Positions 16,535-26,024 are shown, counted from the first letter of the stretch. The stretch: 64,000 bases of DNA from Hyphomicrobiales bacterium (GCA_900472395.1 UCHV01000016.1:124001-188000); one strand, 5' to 3'. The notes: generated by a model from the letters alone, not told the origin. Numbers and translations are program-made.

Positions 16535-18814
16535 ATGAGGATTCCAGACCAGCTCTCCTTTCAGCAAGGCCAGGGACAAATTGGCCAGGGAGCAAGCGAT
16601 CCGGAAATTACTCTGATCGATTTCGACGCCATTCTCGCGATGATCCGCCGGCAATGGATGATCATGGCCGCCATGATCATCGTCTTCGCAGCCATCGGTT
16701 TTGCCTATCTTTCGACGACGGTGCCGCAATTCACCGCCTATACCAGCCTCATCATGGATCGCGGCAATAGCGGTGTCGTCACCGAAATGACGGAAACCCA
16801 GTCGCGCGTGACGGTGGATGACGAAGCCACCATTCTGAGCCAGCTGGAAATCATCAAATCCGACAGCGTTGCCAACGCCGTCATCGACAAGCTGAACCTG
16901 ACGCAAAACGAAGCCTTCATGGGCACGGCGGGCTTCTCGATTGGAAAACTTCTCGGACCGCTCAACATCATGCGGTGGTTCCGCTCCGAGGCCGAGCAGC
17001 AGGAAAGCATCAGGACCATCGCGCGGACTGTCCTGCAGAAGAACATGGCGGTTGCCCGCAGCGGACAGTCCTACGTCATCAATCTCGGTTATACGTCGGC
17101 CTCAGCACAGCTGTCCTCGGATATCGCCAACGCCTATGCCAGCACATATCTGCTGGACAAGTTCAACGCCCGTTTCGAATCCACCCGCCGCGCCAGCGAG
17201 TGGCTGGAACAGCGGCTGGCGGAACTCAAGCAACAGGTGATGGATTCCGATCTCGCGGTGCAGAAATTCCGCCGTGACAACGGCCTGATCGCGGCGAAGG
17301 ACGGCCTGCTGATCAACGAACAGCAGCTGTCGGAACTCAACAGTTCGCTGATCGTGGCACAAGCCGATACCGCGCGTGCCCAGGCGAAATACAATCGCAT
17401 CCAGACCATCGTCAACGACCGCCGTTCCGACGCTCTCGTCACCGATGCGCTGGTCAATTCGATCTCTGCCAACCTGCGCGACAAATATCTGACCGCATCG
17501 CGCAAGGAAGCCGAAATCTCGCAGAAATTCGGCGAGAACCATGTGCAGGCCACCCGTCTGCGCGGTGAAATGGCGCAATATGAACAACAGATGTTCGAAG
17601 AGCTCGGCCGCATTGCCGAAAGCTACCAGAGCGAACTCGACGTCGCCAAGGCCAAGCAGAAATCGCTGGAGGAGAATGTCACGAGCCTCACCTCCGTTTC
17701 CGCCATGGCCGGCGAGACGCAGGTACAGTTGCGTGAACTCGAACGCTCGGCAGAAAGCTACAAGAACCTCTACCAGACTTTTCTGGCGCGTTATCAGGAA
17801 GCCATGCAGCAGCAGTCCTTCCCGGTTACCGAAGCGCGCGTGATCACCGAAGCCACCCCGCCCATCAAGCCGAGCAAGCCCAACAAGCCGATGCTGATGG
17901 TGCTTTTCGCCTTTTTCGGCCTGATGGTCGGCGCGTCGATCGGTGGTTTCCGCGAGTTCCGTGACCGCTTCTTCCGCACAGGCGATCAGGTGCGCGATCA
18001 GCTCGGCCTCGAATATCTCGGCCTTGCGCCTCTCCTGACCGACATCAAGGCACCGGCCAACAGTGCCGAGCCGGCACGCCCCGGCATCATCCGCCCGCTG
18101 AACAACGCTTATCGCTACAGCATAGACCACCCGCTCTCACAGTTCTCCGAAACGCTGCGCAGCGCCAAGATCGCTGCCGATCTCTCCTTCTCTGGCGAAG
18201 GCGCGAAGGTTATCGGCGTTGTTTCTGCGCTGCCGGGCGAAGGCAAGACCACGATTTCCGCCAACCTTGCCGGCCTTCTCGCCATGCAGGGTTCGCGCAC
18301 GCTGCTGCTCGATGCCGACCTGCGCAATCCGGGCGCCACGCGCGCACTCGCCATGCACGCCGAACGCGGCATCCTGGAAGCGCTCACCACCAATGAGCCG
18401 CTCGACCAGACGCTGATGTTCGACCCGCAGACACGCCTCGCCTTCCTGCCGGCGGTGGTGCGTCGCCGCGTACCGCATTCGTCCGATCTCCTGGCCTCGC
18501 CGGTCATGGGCCGGATCATGGAAACGCTGCGCCGCAATTTCGATTACATCATCGTCGATCTGCCACCGCTCGGCGCGGTCGTCGATGCGCGTGCCGTCGC
18601 ACCGATGCTGGATTCCATCGTGATGGTGGTCAAATGGGGTGAAACCTCACCGGCCGTGGTGCGCAACACCCTGTTCGCCGATGCGGAACTGCACGCCAAA
18701 TGTATCGGCGTCGTTCTCAACAAGGTCGATATGGAAAAGATGAAGCTCTACGGCCAGCATGGCTCTAACGAGTATTATCACAGCCAGTTTTCCAGCTATT
18801 ACCACGAGAAATAA
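16535..18814 (+). CDS. Polysaccharide co-polymerase with fused tyrosine autokinase (Wzc/ExoP type)
   Basis: This 759-residue inner-membrane protein controls chain length and export. Order of parts: short cytoplasmic N-terminus, membrane helix about 41-61, large periplasmic Wzz domain with coiled-coil-like segments (about 200-420), Pro-rich PxxP region before the second helix (about 450-470), then a cytoplasmic BY-kinase with Walker A PGEGKTT (about 567), Walker A' LLLDADLRNP (about 590) and Walker B YIIVDLPP (about 670). The C-terminal tail carries a Tyr cluster (NEYYHSQFSSYYHEK), the usual autophosphorylation site. AGGAG six bases before the ATG at 16535 decides the start over the TTG at 16532. 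No cognate phosphatase or Wza is next to it. Confidence 0.93.
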   Translation: MRIPDQLSFQQGQGQIGQGASDPEITLIDFDAILAMIRRQWMIMAAMIIVFAAIGFAYLSTTVPQFTAYTSLIMDRGNSGVVTEMTETQSRVTVDDEATILSQLEIIKSDSVANAVIDKLNLTQNEAFMGTAGFSIGKLLGPLNIMRWFRSEAEQQESIRTIARTVLQKNMAVARSGQSYVINLGYTSASAQLSSDIANAYASTYLLDKFNARFESTRRASEWLEQRLAELKQQVMDSDLAVQKFRRDNGLIAAKDGLLINEQQLSELNSSLIVAQADTARAQAKYNRIQTIVNDRRSDALVTDALVNSISANLRDKYLTASRKEAEISQKFGENHVQATRLRGEMAQYEQQMFEELGRIAESYQSELDVAKAKQKSLEENVTSLTSVSAMAGETQVQLRELERSAESYKNLYQTFLARYQEAMQQQSFPVTEARVITEATPPIKPSKPNKPMLMVLFAFFGLMVGASIGGFREFRDRFFRTGDQVRDQLGLEYLGLAPLLTDIKAPANSAEPARPGIIRPLNNAYRYSIDHPLSQFSETLRSAKIAADLSFSGEGAKVIGVVSALPGEGKTTISANLAGLLAMQGSRTLLLDADLRNPGATRALAMHAERGILEALTTNEPLDQTLMFDPQTRLAFLPAVVRRRVPHSSDLLASPVMGRIMETLRRNFDYIIVDLPPLGAVVDARAVAPMLDSIVMVVKWGETSPAVVRNTLFADAELHAKCIGVVLNKVDMEKMKLYGQHGSNEYYHSQFSSYYHEK

Positions 18815-19006
18815 CCCCCGCGCGAGGCTCTTCCTGCTTTCCAGATTGCCGCTGGGAAGCAGGGGGCGGCCGCAGAAATGACGATTGCCAGTTCTGCCAA
18901 GCCTTTGGGCTTGTTGAGAAATCCTGCATACGTCAAGACTTCCGGGCAATCTCGGCTGCGACGGAAATCCTGTCACAAAAAATACGAAAATTATTCGCTT
19001 TACCGC

Positions 19007-19035
19007 TTGTGCGCGGAAAGCGGCTCGATTATAGA
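19007..19035 (+). promoter_or_regulatory. Promoter of tRNA-Pro
   Basis: TTGTGC (19007-19012), a 17-bp spacer and TATAGA (19030-19035) place the start of transcription about 7-10 bases before the mature tRNA 5' end at 19051. The -10 matches consensus at five of six positions. Confidence 0.65.
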
Positions 19036-19050
19036 AACCCCCGCTGGATA

Positions 19051-19127
19051 CGGAGTGTAGCGCAGTCTGGTAGCGCACCACGTTCGGGACGTGGGGGTCG
19101 CAAGTTCGAATCTTGCCACTCCGACCA
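19051..19127 (+). tRNA. tRNA-Pro (anticodon CGG)
   Basis: A 77-nt cloverleaf including encoded CCA. The acceptor stem CGGAGTG pairs with CACTCCG before discriminator A and CCA. The D arm contains AGTCTGGTA. The anticodon stem CCACG/CGTGG carries loop TTCGGGA, giving anticodon CGG. The T arm is GGTTCGAATC-like (AAGTTCGAATCTT). It is preceded by a good promoter and followed by a strong terminator, so it is a single-gene unit. Confidence 0.96.
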
Positions 19128-19135
19128 GCCAGAAC

Positions 19136-19159
19136 AACCCCGCTTTTGCGGGGTTTTTT
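19136..19159 (+). terminator. Factor-independent terminator of tRNA-Pro
   Basis: AACCCCGC, loop TTTT, GCGGGGTT, then a T tract. It begins 9 bp after the tRNA 3' end. Confidence 0.92.
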
Positions 19160-19317
19160 CGTTTCTGGAGCCATAAACTCGCGTAGTGACGTGGGGGCAG
19201 TGTCAAGCGCAACCGCTTCCCAAAATGGCCCGATATCGGCCACCAAAGGATCACTTTTCGTTCATCCACGGTTCACTGGCCAAAGTGCCAAATCCCTCCA
19301 TCCCAAAAGGAGGGAAT

Positions 19318-19656
19318 ATGACCATGCGCGGATTGATCTTGAGCGCCGGACTAATCTTCGGAACGCTGCTCGGTAGCGGCGCCAACGCGATGCCGATCGG
19401 GGCGCCTGCCGCGCCCGCGGCCTCGATAGTGCAAAACGTCGATTATTATTGCGGCCCCGGCTTTCACCTGTCCCCCCGCGGCTTTTGCCGCCCCAACAGG
19501 CCGCCACCGCGTTATGAGCGTCGCTGGGATCGCCACGATCACTGGCGGGACCGCCGGGAATGGCGCGATCGGCGGGAGTGGCGAGATCGCCGCGAACGCA
19601 GGGAATGGCGGGATCGCCGAGACTATCGTGACTACCGCGAATATCGCGACTGGTAG
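19318..19656 (+). CDS. Small secreted GCG_CRPN-type protein with Arg/Asp/Trp repeats
   Basis: This 112-residue protein has a signal peptide (MTMRGLILSAGLIFGTLLGSGANA), a short mature N-terminus, then YYCGPGFHLSPRGFCRPNRPP with the Cys-Gly-Pro-Gly ... Cys-Arg-Pro-Asn pattern used to define GCG_CRPN prefix-to-repeats proteins, and a 45-residue tail made of WRDRREW-like units with Asp-Arg-Tyr at the end. AGGAGGG lies just upstream; ATG 19318 is 4 nt from it and ATG 19324 is 10 nt, so either may be used. The two Cys probably form a disulfide in the periplasm. The function is unknown. It stands alone between the tRNA and a set of tiny membrane ORFs. Confidence 0.82.
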   Translation: MTMRGLILSAGLIFGTLLGSGANAMPIGAPAAPAASIVQNVDYYCGPGFHLSPRGFCRPNRPPPRYERRWDRHDHWRDRREWRDRREWRDRRERREWRDRRDYRDYREYRDW

Positions 19657-19841
19657 TTCTCATGAGCCCTTCCGGAAACGGGAGGGCTCTTGGCTTTTGG
19701 TCTTGCCGGAGATAGCCACACATTCGCAATGGTGAACGGGAGAGAGGCCGAACCTCTTATGATTGTGATGGGTGCACCATTTGCAATCCCGCGACTTTTT
19801 ATCGATATTGTCGTCGTTGCCGGAGGTGACGGAGAACGATC

Positions 19842-19976
19842 GTGAAGCCTTGGATTGTCATGGCGGTACTTGTCGGGGTAATTCTGGCCGCGCGCTGGTT
19901 CCTTTGGGCCTATCCGGGAATTGTGGAAGCCTCGGCACATATCGGCAGATTACTTCCCGGTTTTTCCGTAAGCTGA
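19842..19976 (+). CDS. Tiny predicted membrane protein (44 aa)
   Basis: A GTG at 19842, preceded by GGAG with 7-nt spacing, opens a 44-codon frame: MKPWIVMAVLVGVILAARWF followed by a short polar end. It has one N-terminal membrane helix. No family is recognised. Support is the ribosome binding site, the helix and the neighbourhood of two further short membrane ORFs on the same strand; it could still be chance. Confidence 0.4.
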   Translation: MKPWIVMAVLVGVILAARWFLWAYPGIVEASAHIGRLLPGFSVS

Positions 19977-20072
19977 TCGACGGGCGGCGCAGATTGTAAC
20001 ACCCTGTTGCGTTAAGTGATTAACGCCTGACATGATCGGGCGCTATATGCTGTCTCCTCAGAGGAAGCAGCC

Positions 20073-20168
20073 ATGAACGACAAACTACGCCTTGAAGTTT
20101 TCGGATGGATCGTCGGCACCGCCATTATCGTGGCCTGGGTCTCCATGCCCTTCTGGCTGAATACCTGA
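20073..20168 (+). CDS. Tiny predicted membrane protein (31 aa)
   Basis: The ATG at 20073 is preceded by GAGGA with 7-nt spacing. The peptide begins MNDKLRLEVFGWIVG and is a single membrane helix with three Trp and a short charged N-terminus, resembling single-helix small membrane proteins that sit beside larger complexes. No homologue is recognised by eye. Confidence 0.5.
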   Translation: MNDKLRLEVFGWIVGTAIIVAWVSMPFWLNT

Positions 20169-20341
20169 TCCTGGCCTTGCAGGCCGCCTTTCTCGCTGAA
20201 TCCGTGCCGCCTCCACGCGCCACCTGATACGACGCAGTATTGCCGAACTCCCGTCAAGAAACGGAACTTCTCCGCTGCCAAGGGGTTGACGCTTCAAGCC
20301 CGCTTTCGGGCTTGTCCGTCAGTTATACGAGGAGCAGCTTC

Positions 20342-20461
20342 ATGCAGAATAGCCAACCCGAAGCCCGCCGCGGCATGGTCAAATTCGTCATCACGATTTT
20401 TCTTATCGCCATCGTGATTGCCGGCATCTACCTGCTGGGCTTCACGCCCGGCGAAGCCTGA
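20342..20461 (+). CDS. Tiny predicted membrane protein (39 aa)
   Basis: The ATG at 20342 follows GAGGAG with about 8-nt spacing, and the frame ends 25 bp before a strong terminator. The peptide has a charged N-terminus (MQNSQPEARRGMVKF) and one helix (VITIFLIAIVIAGIYLLGF). The ribosome binding site and terminator make this the best supported of the three short ORFs here. The function is unknown. Confidence 0.58.
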   Translation: MQNSQPEARRGMVKFVITIFLIAIVIAGIYLLGFTPGEA

Positions 20462-20485
20462 CGCGACAGGCCGCAGACGCCATAT

Positions 20486-20521
20486 AAAAAGCCCCGGCGG
20501 TTATCCCGCCGGGGCTTTTTT
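20486..20521. terminator. Bidirectional terminator
   Basis: AAAAAGCCCCGGCGG, loop TTATC, CCGCCGGGGCTTTTTT. The A and T tracts on both sides allow use by the plus-strand small ORF and by the minus-strand transporter ending at 20549. Confidence 0.92.
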
Positions 20522-20548
20522 CGTATCGGCAGCATTGCGGCAAAACCG

Positions 20549-21892
20549 TTACACCGTGCCGGCACTATCCGAACTGTTATCCAGCGCGCGGCTGAGACCG
20601 AGCGCAACCAGCGTACAGATCGCGCCGGAGATCAGATAACCACCGATGAAGATGATGCCGAAATTGCTGGCAAGACCAAGTGCGACGAGCGGCGCGAAAC
20701 CGGCGCCCACCAGCCATGCAAGGTCCGACGTGAAGGCCGCACCGGTATAACGATATCCCTGGCTGAAGCGGAACGACACCGAACCGGATGCCTGGCCGAA
20801 CGACAGGCCGAGAATGCCGAACCCGATGATGATGAACGCATCCTGCCCGGCCGGACCGGCATCGAGCAGGAACGGTGCGGTGAAGCTGAAGATGGCGATG
20901 ATGATCGCGCCGATCATCAGCTGCCCGCGACGGCCGATACGGTCTGCCAGCATGCCCGACAGGATGATCGTCATGATACCGACGACGGCACCGGCGATCT
21001 GCACGAACAGAAAGCCTGCCGCCGGCTGGCCGCCGTAAAGCGTTACCCAGCTCAAGGGGAAGATCGTCACCAGATGGAACATGGCAAAGCTTGCCAGCGG
21101 CACGAAGGCACCCAGCAGAATGTCACGCCCGTGTTTGCTGATGGTTTCCAGGATCGGACGGGCTTCCAGTTCGTGGTTTTCCAGCTGCGTGCCGAATTCC
21201 TTGCTGGCAACGATGCGAAGCCGTGCGAAAAGCGCTACGACGTTGATGGCAAACGCCACGAAGAACGGAAAACGCCAGCCCCAGCTGAGGAAGTCGGTAT
21301 CCGACAGATTGGCGACGAAATAACCGAACAGCATGCTGGCAATGGCAAAACCGATCGGCGCGCCAAGCTGCGGGATCATCGCATACCAGCCGCGGCGGTT
21401 CTTCGGGGCGTTCAGCGACAGAAGCGAAGCCAGACCATCCCATGCGCCTCCCAACGCAAAACCCTGGCCCATGCGGAATATCGCCAGAAGGATCACCGAC
21501 CACATTCCCACCGTCTCGTAACCGGGCAGGAATGCAATCGAGGCGGTTGAGCCGCCCAGAATGAGAAGTGCCGCCGTCAGCTTGGTTCCGCGGCCATAAA
21601 CGCGGTCGATCCACATGAAAACGACGGAGCCGACCGGGCGGGCAAGAAACGCCAGCGAAAAGACGGCAAACGAATAAAGCGTTGCGGTGACCGGATCGGG
21701 CGCGAACGAAAACACCAGACGCGGAAACACCAGAACGGATGCGAGACCGTAAACGAAGAAATCGAAGAATTCGGACATGCGGCCGATGACAACGCCGATG
21801 GCGATATTGCCAGGCGAGACCGGCTTGTCTTCGTGCATGTGCCTGACGTCATTTTCGGCAGACGTCGACGAGGGTATTGCGACAACGGTCAT
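20549..21892 (-). CDS. MFS transporter, metabolite:H+ symporter (MHS)-like
   Basis: This 447-residue protein has about twelve membrane segments. The N-terminal half carries EFFDFFVYGLASVLVFPRLVF and ARPVGSVVFMWIDRVYGRGT, an MFS loop 2-3 motif region in the form seen in the MHS branch (alpha-ketoglutarate/citrate/proline-betaine permeases). The second half contains LADRIGRRGQLM, the equivalent motif. The substrate cannot be read, though an organic acid is plausible for this branch. It is divergent from cyoA across 310 bp. Downstream is the shared terminator at 20486-20521. Confidence 0.85.
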   Translation of the reverse strand: MTVVAIPSSTSAENDVRHMHEDKPVSPGNIAIGVVIGRMSEFFDFFVYGLASVLVFPRLVFSFAPDPVTATLYSFAVFSLAFLARPVGSVVFMWIDRVYGRGTKLTAALLILGGSTASIAFLPGYETVGMWSVILLAIFRMGQGFALGGAWDGLASLLSLNAPKNRRGWYAMIPQLGAPIGFAIASMLFGYFVANLSDTDFLSWGWRFPFFVAFAINVVALFARLRIVASKEFGTQLENHELEARPILETISKHGRDILLGAFVPLASFAMFHLVTIFPLSWVTLYGGQPAAGFLFVQIAGAVVGIMTIILSGMLADRIGRRGQLMIGAIIIAIFSFTAPFLLDAGPAGQDAFIIIGFGILGLSFGQASGSVSFRFSQGYRYTGAAFTSDLAWLVGAGFAPLVALGLASNFGIIFIGGYLISGAICTLVALGLSRALDNSSDSAGTV

Positions 21893-22202
21893 GAATTGCG
21901 TCCTCCTTCGCTTCCAATTCCGGTACCAACATCATGATGATGTCGGTGAATGGGGGCAGCAATCAAGAACATTCTGAAACAACGGGGTAAAATTAGATTA
22001 TTTGACTAATCCCAAATGCTGTACTGCCACGGCTTTGCCCCATTCCTGCCTTATTCGGAAAATCGCTTCCGGTGTGGGGCTTCTGCGTCACGAAATGATT
22101 TTCGGCAGGGTTCGTTCCCTTGCGCAATCGCATTTTTTGTTGCGATGCGACGAAACACCTCATAGAGGCTACGGCGATGCTGCATTAGTCCAAAATGAAC
22201 AA
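21893..22202. other. 310-bp divergent region between MFS gene and cyoA
   Basis: No gene seen. ACATCATGATGATGT (21929-21943) is a perfect palindrome with a TGA centre, 37 bp upstream of the MFS start. ATCGCA/TGCGAT (22127-22146, 8-bp spacer) is an inverted repeat upstream of cyoA. Either may be a regulator site. No clear -35/-10 pair for cyoA was found. Confidence 0.4.
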
Positions 22203-23351
22203 ATGCGAATTTCGAACAGAAAGATGCCTAGGTTGTTGAAGCTTGTTTCTCGCCTCTGTGCGCTCGCCATCCCCCTCGCACTTGCCGGCTGTGACATGGT
22301 CGTCATGTCACCCTCGGGGGATATTGCGGCGCAGCAGAGGGATCTCATCGTCGTATCCGTACTCCTGATGCTCCTGATCATTGTACCGGTACTATTCCTG
22401 ACCCTGTATTTCGCATGGCATTACCGCCATTCGAACACCAAGGCGCGGTATGAGCCCAACTGGCATCATTCGACGCGTCTCGAAGTCGTGATCTGGTCGG
22501 CACCGCTGGCCATCATCATCGTGCTTGGCGCCATCACCTGGATCAGCACCCACAAGCTCGATCCGTACCGTCCGCTGGACCGGCTCGATGCAGAGCGCCC
22601 GATCCCGGCCGACGCACGTCCGCTTGAAGTCGAAGTCGTTGCGCTCGACTGGAAGTGGCTGTTCTTCTATCCGGAATACGGCGTTGCGACAGTGAACGAG
22701 ATGGCGGCACCGGTCGACCGTCCGATCACCTTCAAGATCACAGCGTCGTCGGTCATGAACTCCTTCTACGTTCCGGCGCTGGCAGGCATGATCTACGCCA
22801 TGCCGGGCATGGAAACAAAGCTTCACGCCGTCATCAACAAGGAAGGCGTGTTCGACGGTCTTTCGGCCAACTACTCGGGCGCAGGTTTCTCCCACATGCG
22901 CTTCAAGTTCCACGGCGTGACCAATGAAGGTTTCGACAGCTGGATCGCACGCGTCAAGCAGACCGGTACCGCGCTCAGCCGCGACGCCTATCTGAAGCTT
23001 GAAAAGCCGTCAGAACGCGAGCCGGTGCGTTATTTCGCAACCGTCGAGGATGGCCTTTACAGCCGCGTTCTCAACATGTGCGCCACACCCGGCAAGATGT
23101 GCATGAACGAAATGATGCACATCGACATGATGGGCGGCGCAGGCGTCGAAAGCCACGAGAACCGCGAAAAGCTGAAGTATGACAACCGTCATGCCGGCGA
23201 AGTCGGCCACGGCACCGGTTCCGGCATGGGTGACACCGTTCCGGCCACGGGTGAACCGGCTCGCAGCGAAGCTGCCCCGCACGAAGGTCATTCGGCACCA
23301 GCCGAAAACAACAATGAGGCGCCGGCGCCGGCTCAGCTCAACAGCAATTGA
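22203..23351 (+). CDS. cyoA: Quinol oxidase (cytochrome bo3-type) subunit II
   Basis: This lipoprotein subunit of the terminal quinol oxidase has 382 residues. A signal peptide ends in the lipobox LALAGC, followed by two membrane helices (LIVVSVLLMLLIIVPVLFLTLYF; LEVVIWSAPLAIIIVLGAI) and a periplasmic cupredoxin domain. The Cys pair of the CuA centre found in cytochrome c oxidase subunit II is absent (the region reads YSGAGFSHMRFKFHG), as expected for a quinol oxidase. The C-terminal 70 residues are a His/Glu/Pro/Ala-rich low-complexity tail. Start at 22203 or 22224 (MPRLLK). First gene of cyoABCD; 46 bp before cyoB. Confidence 0.95.
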   Translation: MRISNRKMPRLLKLVSRLCALAIPLALAGCDMVVMSPSGDIAAQQRDLIVVSVLLMLLIIVPVLFLTLYFAWHYRHSNTKARYEPNWHHSTRLEVVIWSAPLAIIIVLGAITWISTHKLDPYRPLDRLDAERPIPADARPLEVEVVALDWKWLFFYPEYGVATVNEMAAPVDRPITFKITASSVMNSFYVPALAGMIYAMPGMETKLHAVINKEGVFDGLSANYSGAGFSHMRFKFHGVTNEGFDSWIARVKQTGTALSRDAYLKLEKPSEREPVRYFATVEDGLYSRVLNMCATPGKMCMNEMMHIDMMGGAGVESHENREKLKYDNRHAGEVGHGTGSGMGDTVPATGEPARSEAAPHEGHSAPAENNNEAPAPAQLNSN

Positions 23352-23397
23352 ATCTGGCGCGTCGCGTCCTTTAAGAAATCAATGAACGGGTTACTCC

Positions 23398-25401
23398 ATG
23401 TTCTCCAATCCTGATCTTGCCAAATGGATCTTTGGGCGGCTCACACTCGATGCCATCCCCCATGAACCAATTGTCATCGTGACTTTTTTTGCCGTCATGC
23501 TCGGGGGCATCGCTGCCCTCGGCCTGATCACCTACATGAAATGGTGGGTTCCGCTGTGGCGGGACTGGGTCACCAGCGTCGATCACAAGAAGATCGGCAT
23601 CATGTATATCATCCTCGCCATCATCATGCTGTTCCGCGGCTTTGCCGACGCCATCATGATGCGTATCCAGCAGGCGATTGCCTTCAACGGCAACGAGGGC
23701 TACCTCAACTCGCACCACTACGACCAGATCTTCACCGCCCACGGCGTGATCATGATCTTCTTCGTGGCGATGCCGTTCGTCACCGGTTTCATGAACTATG
23801 TCGTGCCGCTGCAGATCGGCGCACGCGACGTGTCCTTCCCCTTCCTGAACAACTTTTCGTTCTGGATGACGACCGCCGGTGCGATCATCATCATGATCTC
23901 GCTGTTCGTTGGTGAATTCGCACGCACCGGCTGGCTGGCCTACCCGCCGCTGTCGGGCGCTGATTACAGCCCCGGCGTCGGTGTCGATTATTACATCTGG
24001 GGCCTTCAGGTCGCCGGTGTGGGAACGACGCTTTCCGGCATCAACCTGATCGCCACCATTGTCAAGATGCGCGCTCCGGGCATGGGCTTCATGAAGATGC
24101 CCGTCTTCACCTGGACCTCGCTCTGCACCAACATCCTGATCGTCGCCACCTTCCCGATCCTGACCGCAACGCTCGTGCTTCTGTCGCTCGACCGTTACGT
24201 CGGCACCAACTTCTTCACGAACGACCTCGGCGGTAACCCGATGATGTACGTGAACCTGATCTGGATCTGGGGTCACCCGGAAGTCTACATTCTCGTCCTG
24301 CCTGCCTTCGGTATCTTCTCCGAAGTCGTTGCGACCTTCTCCGGCAAGCGCCTGTTCGGTTATGCCTCGATGGTCTACGCAACCTGTGTGATCATGGTTC
24401 TGTCCTACCTCGTATGGCTGCACCACTTCTTCACCATGGGTTCGGGCGCATCGGTCAACGCCTTCTTCGGCATCACCACGATGATCATCTCGATCCCGAC
24501 GGGCGCGAAGATGTTCAACTGGCTGTTCACGATGTATCGCGGCCGCATTCGCTACGAAGTTCCGATGTACTGGACGGTCGGCTTCATGGTCACCTTCGTC
24601 ATCGGCGGCATGACCGGCGTCATGCTGGCAATTCCGCCGGCCGACTTCGTGCTCCACAACTCGCTCTTCCTCATCGCCCACTTCCACAACGTCATCATCG
24701 GCGGCGTGCTGTTCGGTCTGATGGCAGGCGTCACCTACTGGTTCCCGAAGGCTTTTGGCTACAAGCTGGATCCTTTCTGGGGCAAGATGTCCTTCTGGTT
24801 CTGGCAGATCGGCTTCTTCTTCGCCTTCATGCCGCTCTACGTTCTCGGCCTGATGGGTATCACCCGTCGTGTTTCGCAGTTCGAAGATCCGTCCCTGCAG
24901 ATCTGGTTCATCATCGCTGCCTGTGGCGCCGGTATGATCGCGATCGGCATCGGCTCCTTCGTCATCCAGCTCGTCGTCAGCTACTTCAAGCGCGAACAGC
25001 TGAAGGACGTCACCGGCGATCCGTGGAACGGCCGTACGCTCGAATGGGCAACGTCTTCGCCGCCGCCGGATTACAACTTCGCGCTCACCCCTGTCGTCTA
25101 CGACCATGACAGCTGGGATGACATGAAGGCGCGCGGTTACGTTCGCCCGACCGAAGGCTTCCGCAAGATCCACATGCCGAAGAACACCGGCACGGGTGCC
25201 ATCCTCAGCGGTCTCAGCGTCGTCCTGGCGTTCGCCCTGATCTGGTACATCTGGTGGCTCGCGATCGTCGCTTTTGTCGGCATCATCGCAGTCTCCATCG
25301 CCCATACCTTCAACTACGATCGTGATTTCTACATTCCGGTGGAAGAAGTCATCGCGACCGAAGGCAAGCGCACTGAACTGCTTGCAAAGCAGGTGTCATA
25401 A
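23398..25401 (+). CDS. cyoB: Quinol oxidase (cytochrome bo3-type) subunit I
   Basis: This 667-residue, roughly 15-helix catalytic subunit reduces O2 at the haem-copper centre and pumps protons. The CuB site shows H293-P-E-V-Y297 (the His-Tyr cross-link pair) and H342-H343. The quinol-binding set known from E. coli (R71, D75, H98, Q101) is conserved as R80, D84, H107 and Q110 in RGFADA and HHYDQIF. Length matches E. coli CyoB (663). It is followed two bases later by cyoC. Confidence 0.97.
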   Translation: MFSNPDLAKWIFGRLTLDAIPHEPIVIVTFFAVMLGGIAALGLITYMKWWVPLWRDWVTSVDHKKIGIMYIILAIIMLFRGFADAIMMRIQQAIAFNGNEGYLNSHHYDQIFTAHGVIMIFFVAMPFVTGFMNYVVPLQIGARDVSFPFLNNFSFWMTTAGAIIIMISLFVGEFARTGWLAYPPLSGADYSPGVGVDYYIWGLQVAGVGTTLSGINLIATIVKMRAPGMGFMKMPVFTWTSLCTNILIVATFPILTATLVLLSLDRYVGTNFFTNDLGGNPMMYVNLIWIWGHPEVYILVLPAFGIFSEVVATFSGKRLFGYASMVYATCVIMVLSYLVWLHHFFTMGSGASVNAFFGITTMIISIPTGAKMFNWLFTMYRGRIRYEVPMYWTVGFMVTFVIGGMTGVMLAIPPADFVLHNSLFLIAHFHNVIIGGVLFGLMAGVTYWFPKAFGYKLDPFWGKMSFWFWQIGFFFAFMPLYVLGLMGITRRVSQFEDPSLQIWFIIAACGAGMIAIGIGSFVIQLVVSYFKREQLKDVTGDPWNGRTLEWATSSPPPDYNFALTPVVYDHDSWDDMKARGYVRPTEGFRKIHMPKNTGTGAILSGLSVVLAFALIWYIWWLAIVAFVGIIAVSIAHTFNYDRDFYIPVEEVIATEGKRTELLAKQVS

Positions 25402-25403
25402 CC

Positions 25404-26024
25404 ATGAGTGAGATCAACACACAGACGTCCGAGAAGGTAGAATTCTACCTCAAGGACGATCATCACCCGGAAAACTCCACCAATCTGGGTTTCTGGCTCT
25501 ACCTGATGAGCGACTGCCTGATCTTCGCAGTGCTGTTCGCCACCTACGCCGTCGTCGGCCGCAACTATGCGGCCGGCCCTTCGCCGGCCGATCTGTTCGA
25601 CCTGAAGCTCGTCGCCATCAACACCGCGATGCTGTTGTTCTCGTCGATCACCTACGGTTTCGCGATGCTGCAGATGGAGCGCGGCGCCAAGGCGGAAACG
25701 CTGTTCTGGCTCGGCATTACCGGCCTGTTCGGCCTCGCGTTTCTTGGTCTCGAACTCTATGAGTTCTACCACCTGATCCACGAGGGTGCGACGCCGCAGC
25801 GTTCGGCATTCCTGTCGGCCTTCTTCACGCTGGTCGGTACCCACGGTCTGCACGTCACCTTCGGCATCATCTGGCTGATCACGCTGATGGTGCAGGTCTC
25901 CAAGCGCGGCCTGATCCCGGAAAACCGTCGTCGCCTGATGTGCCTGTCGATGTTCTGGCACTTCCTCGACGTCGTCTGGATCGGCGTGTTCTCTGTTGTC
26001 TATCTCATGGGAGTAGTCGGATGA
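25404..26024 (+). CDS. cyoC: Quinol oxidase subunit III
   Basis: This 206-residue, five-helix membrane subunit of haem-copper quinol oxidase has NLGFWLYLMSDCLIFAVLFATYAV at the N-terminus, the conserved ELYEFYHLI segment and HGLHVTFGIIWLI. Length and topology match the CyoC family. It stabilises subunit I. The frame begins two bases after cyoB and its stop overlaps the cyoD start (ATGA). Confidence 0.95.
   Translation: MSEINTQTSEKVEFYLKDDHHPENSTNLGFWLYLMSDCLIFAVLFATYAVVGRNYAAGPSPADLFDLKLVAINTAMLLFSSITYGFAMLQMERGAKAETLFWLGITGLFGLAFLGLELYEFYHLIHEGATPQRSAFLSAFFTLVGTHGLHVTFGIIWLITLMVQVSKRGLIPENRRRLMCLSMFWHFLDVVWIGVFSVVYLMGVVG

Noticed and set aside
23371..25305. 644-codon minus-strand open frame
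   Set aside because: Exactly antisense to cyoB; composition dominated by Asp/Glu/His/Arg, as expected for the shadow of a hydrophobic high-GC gene.
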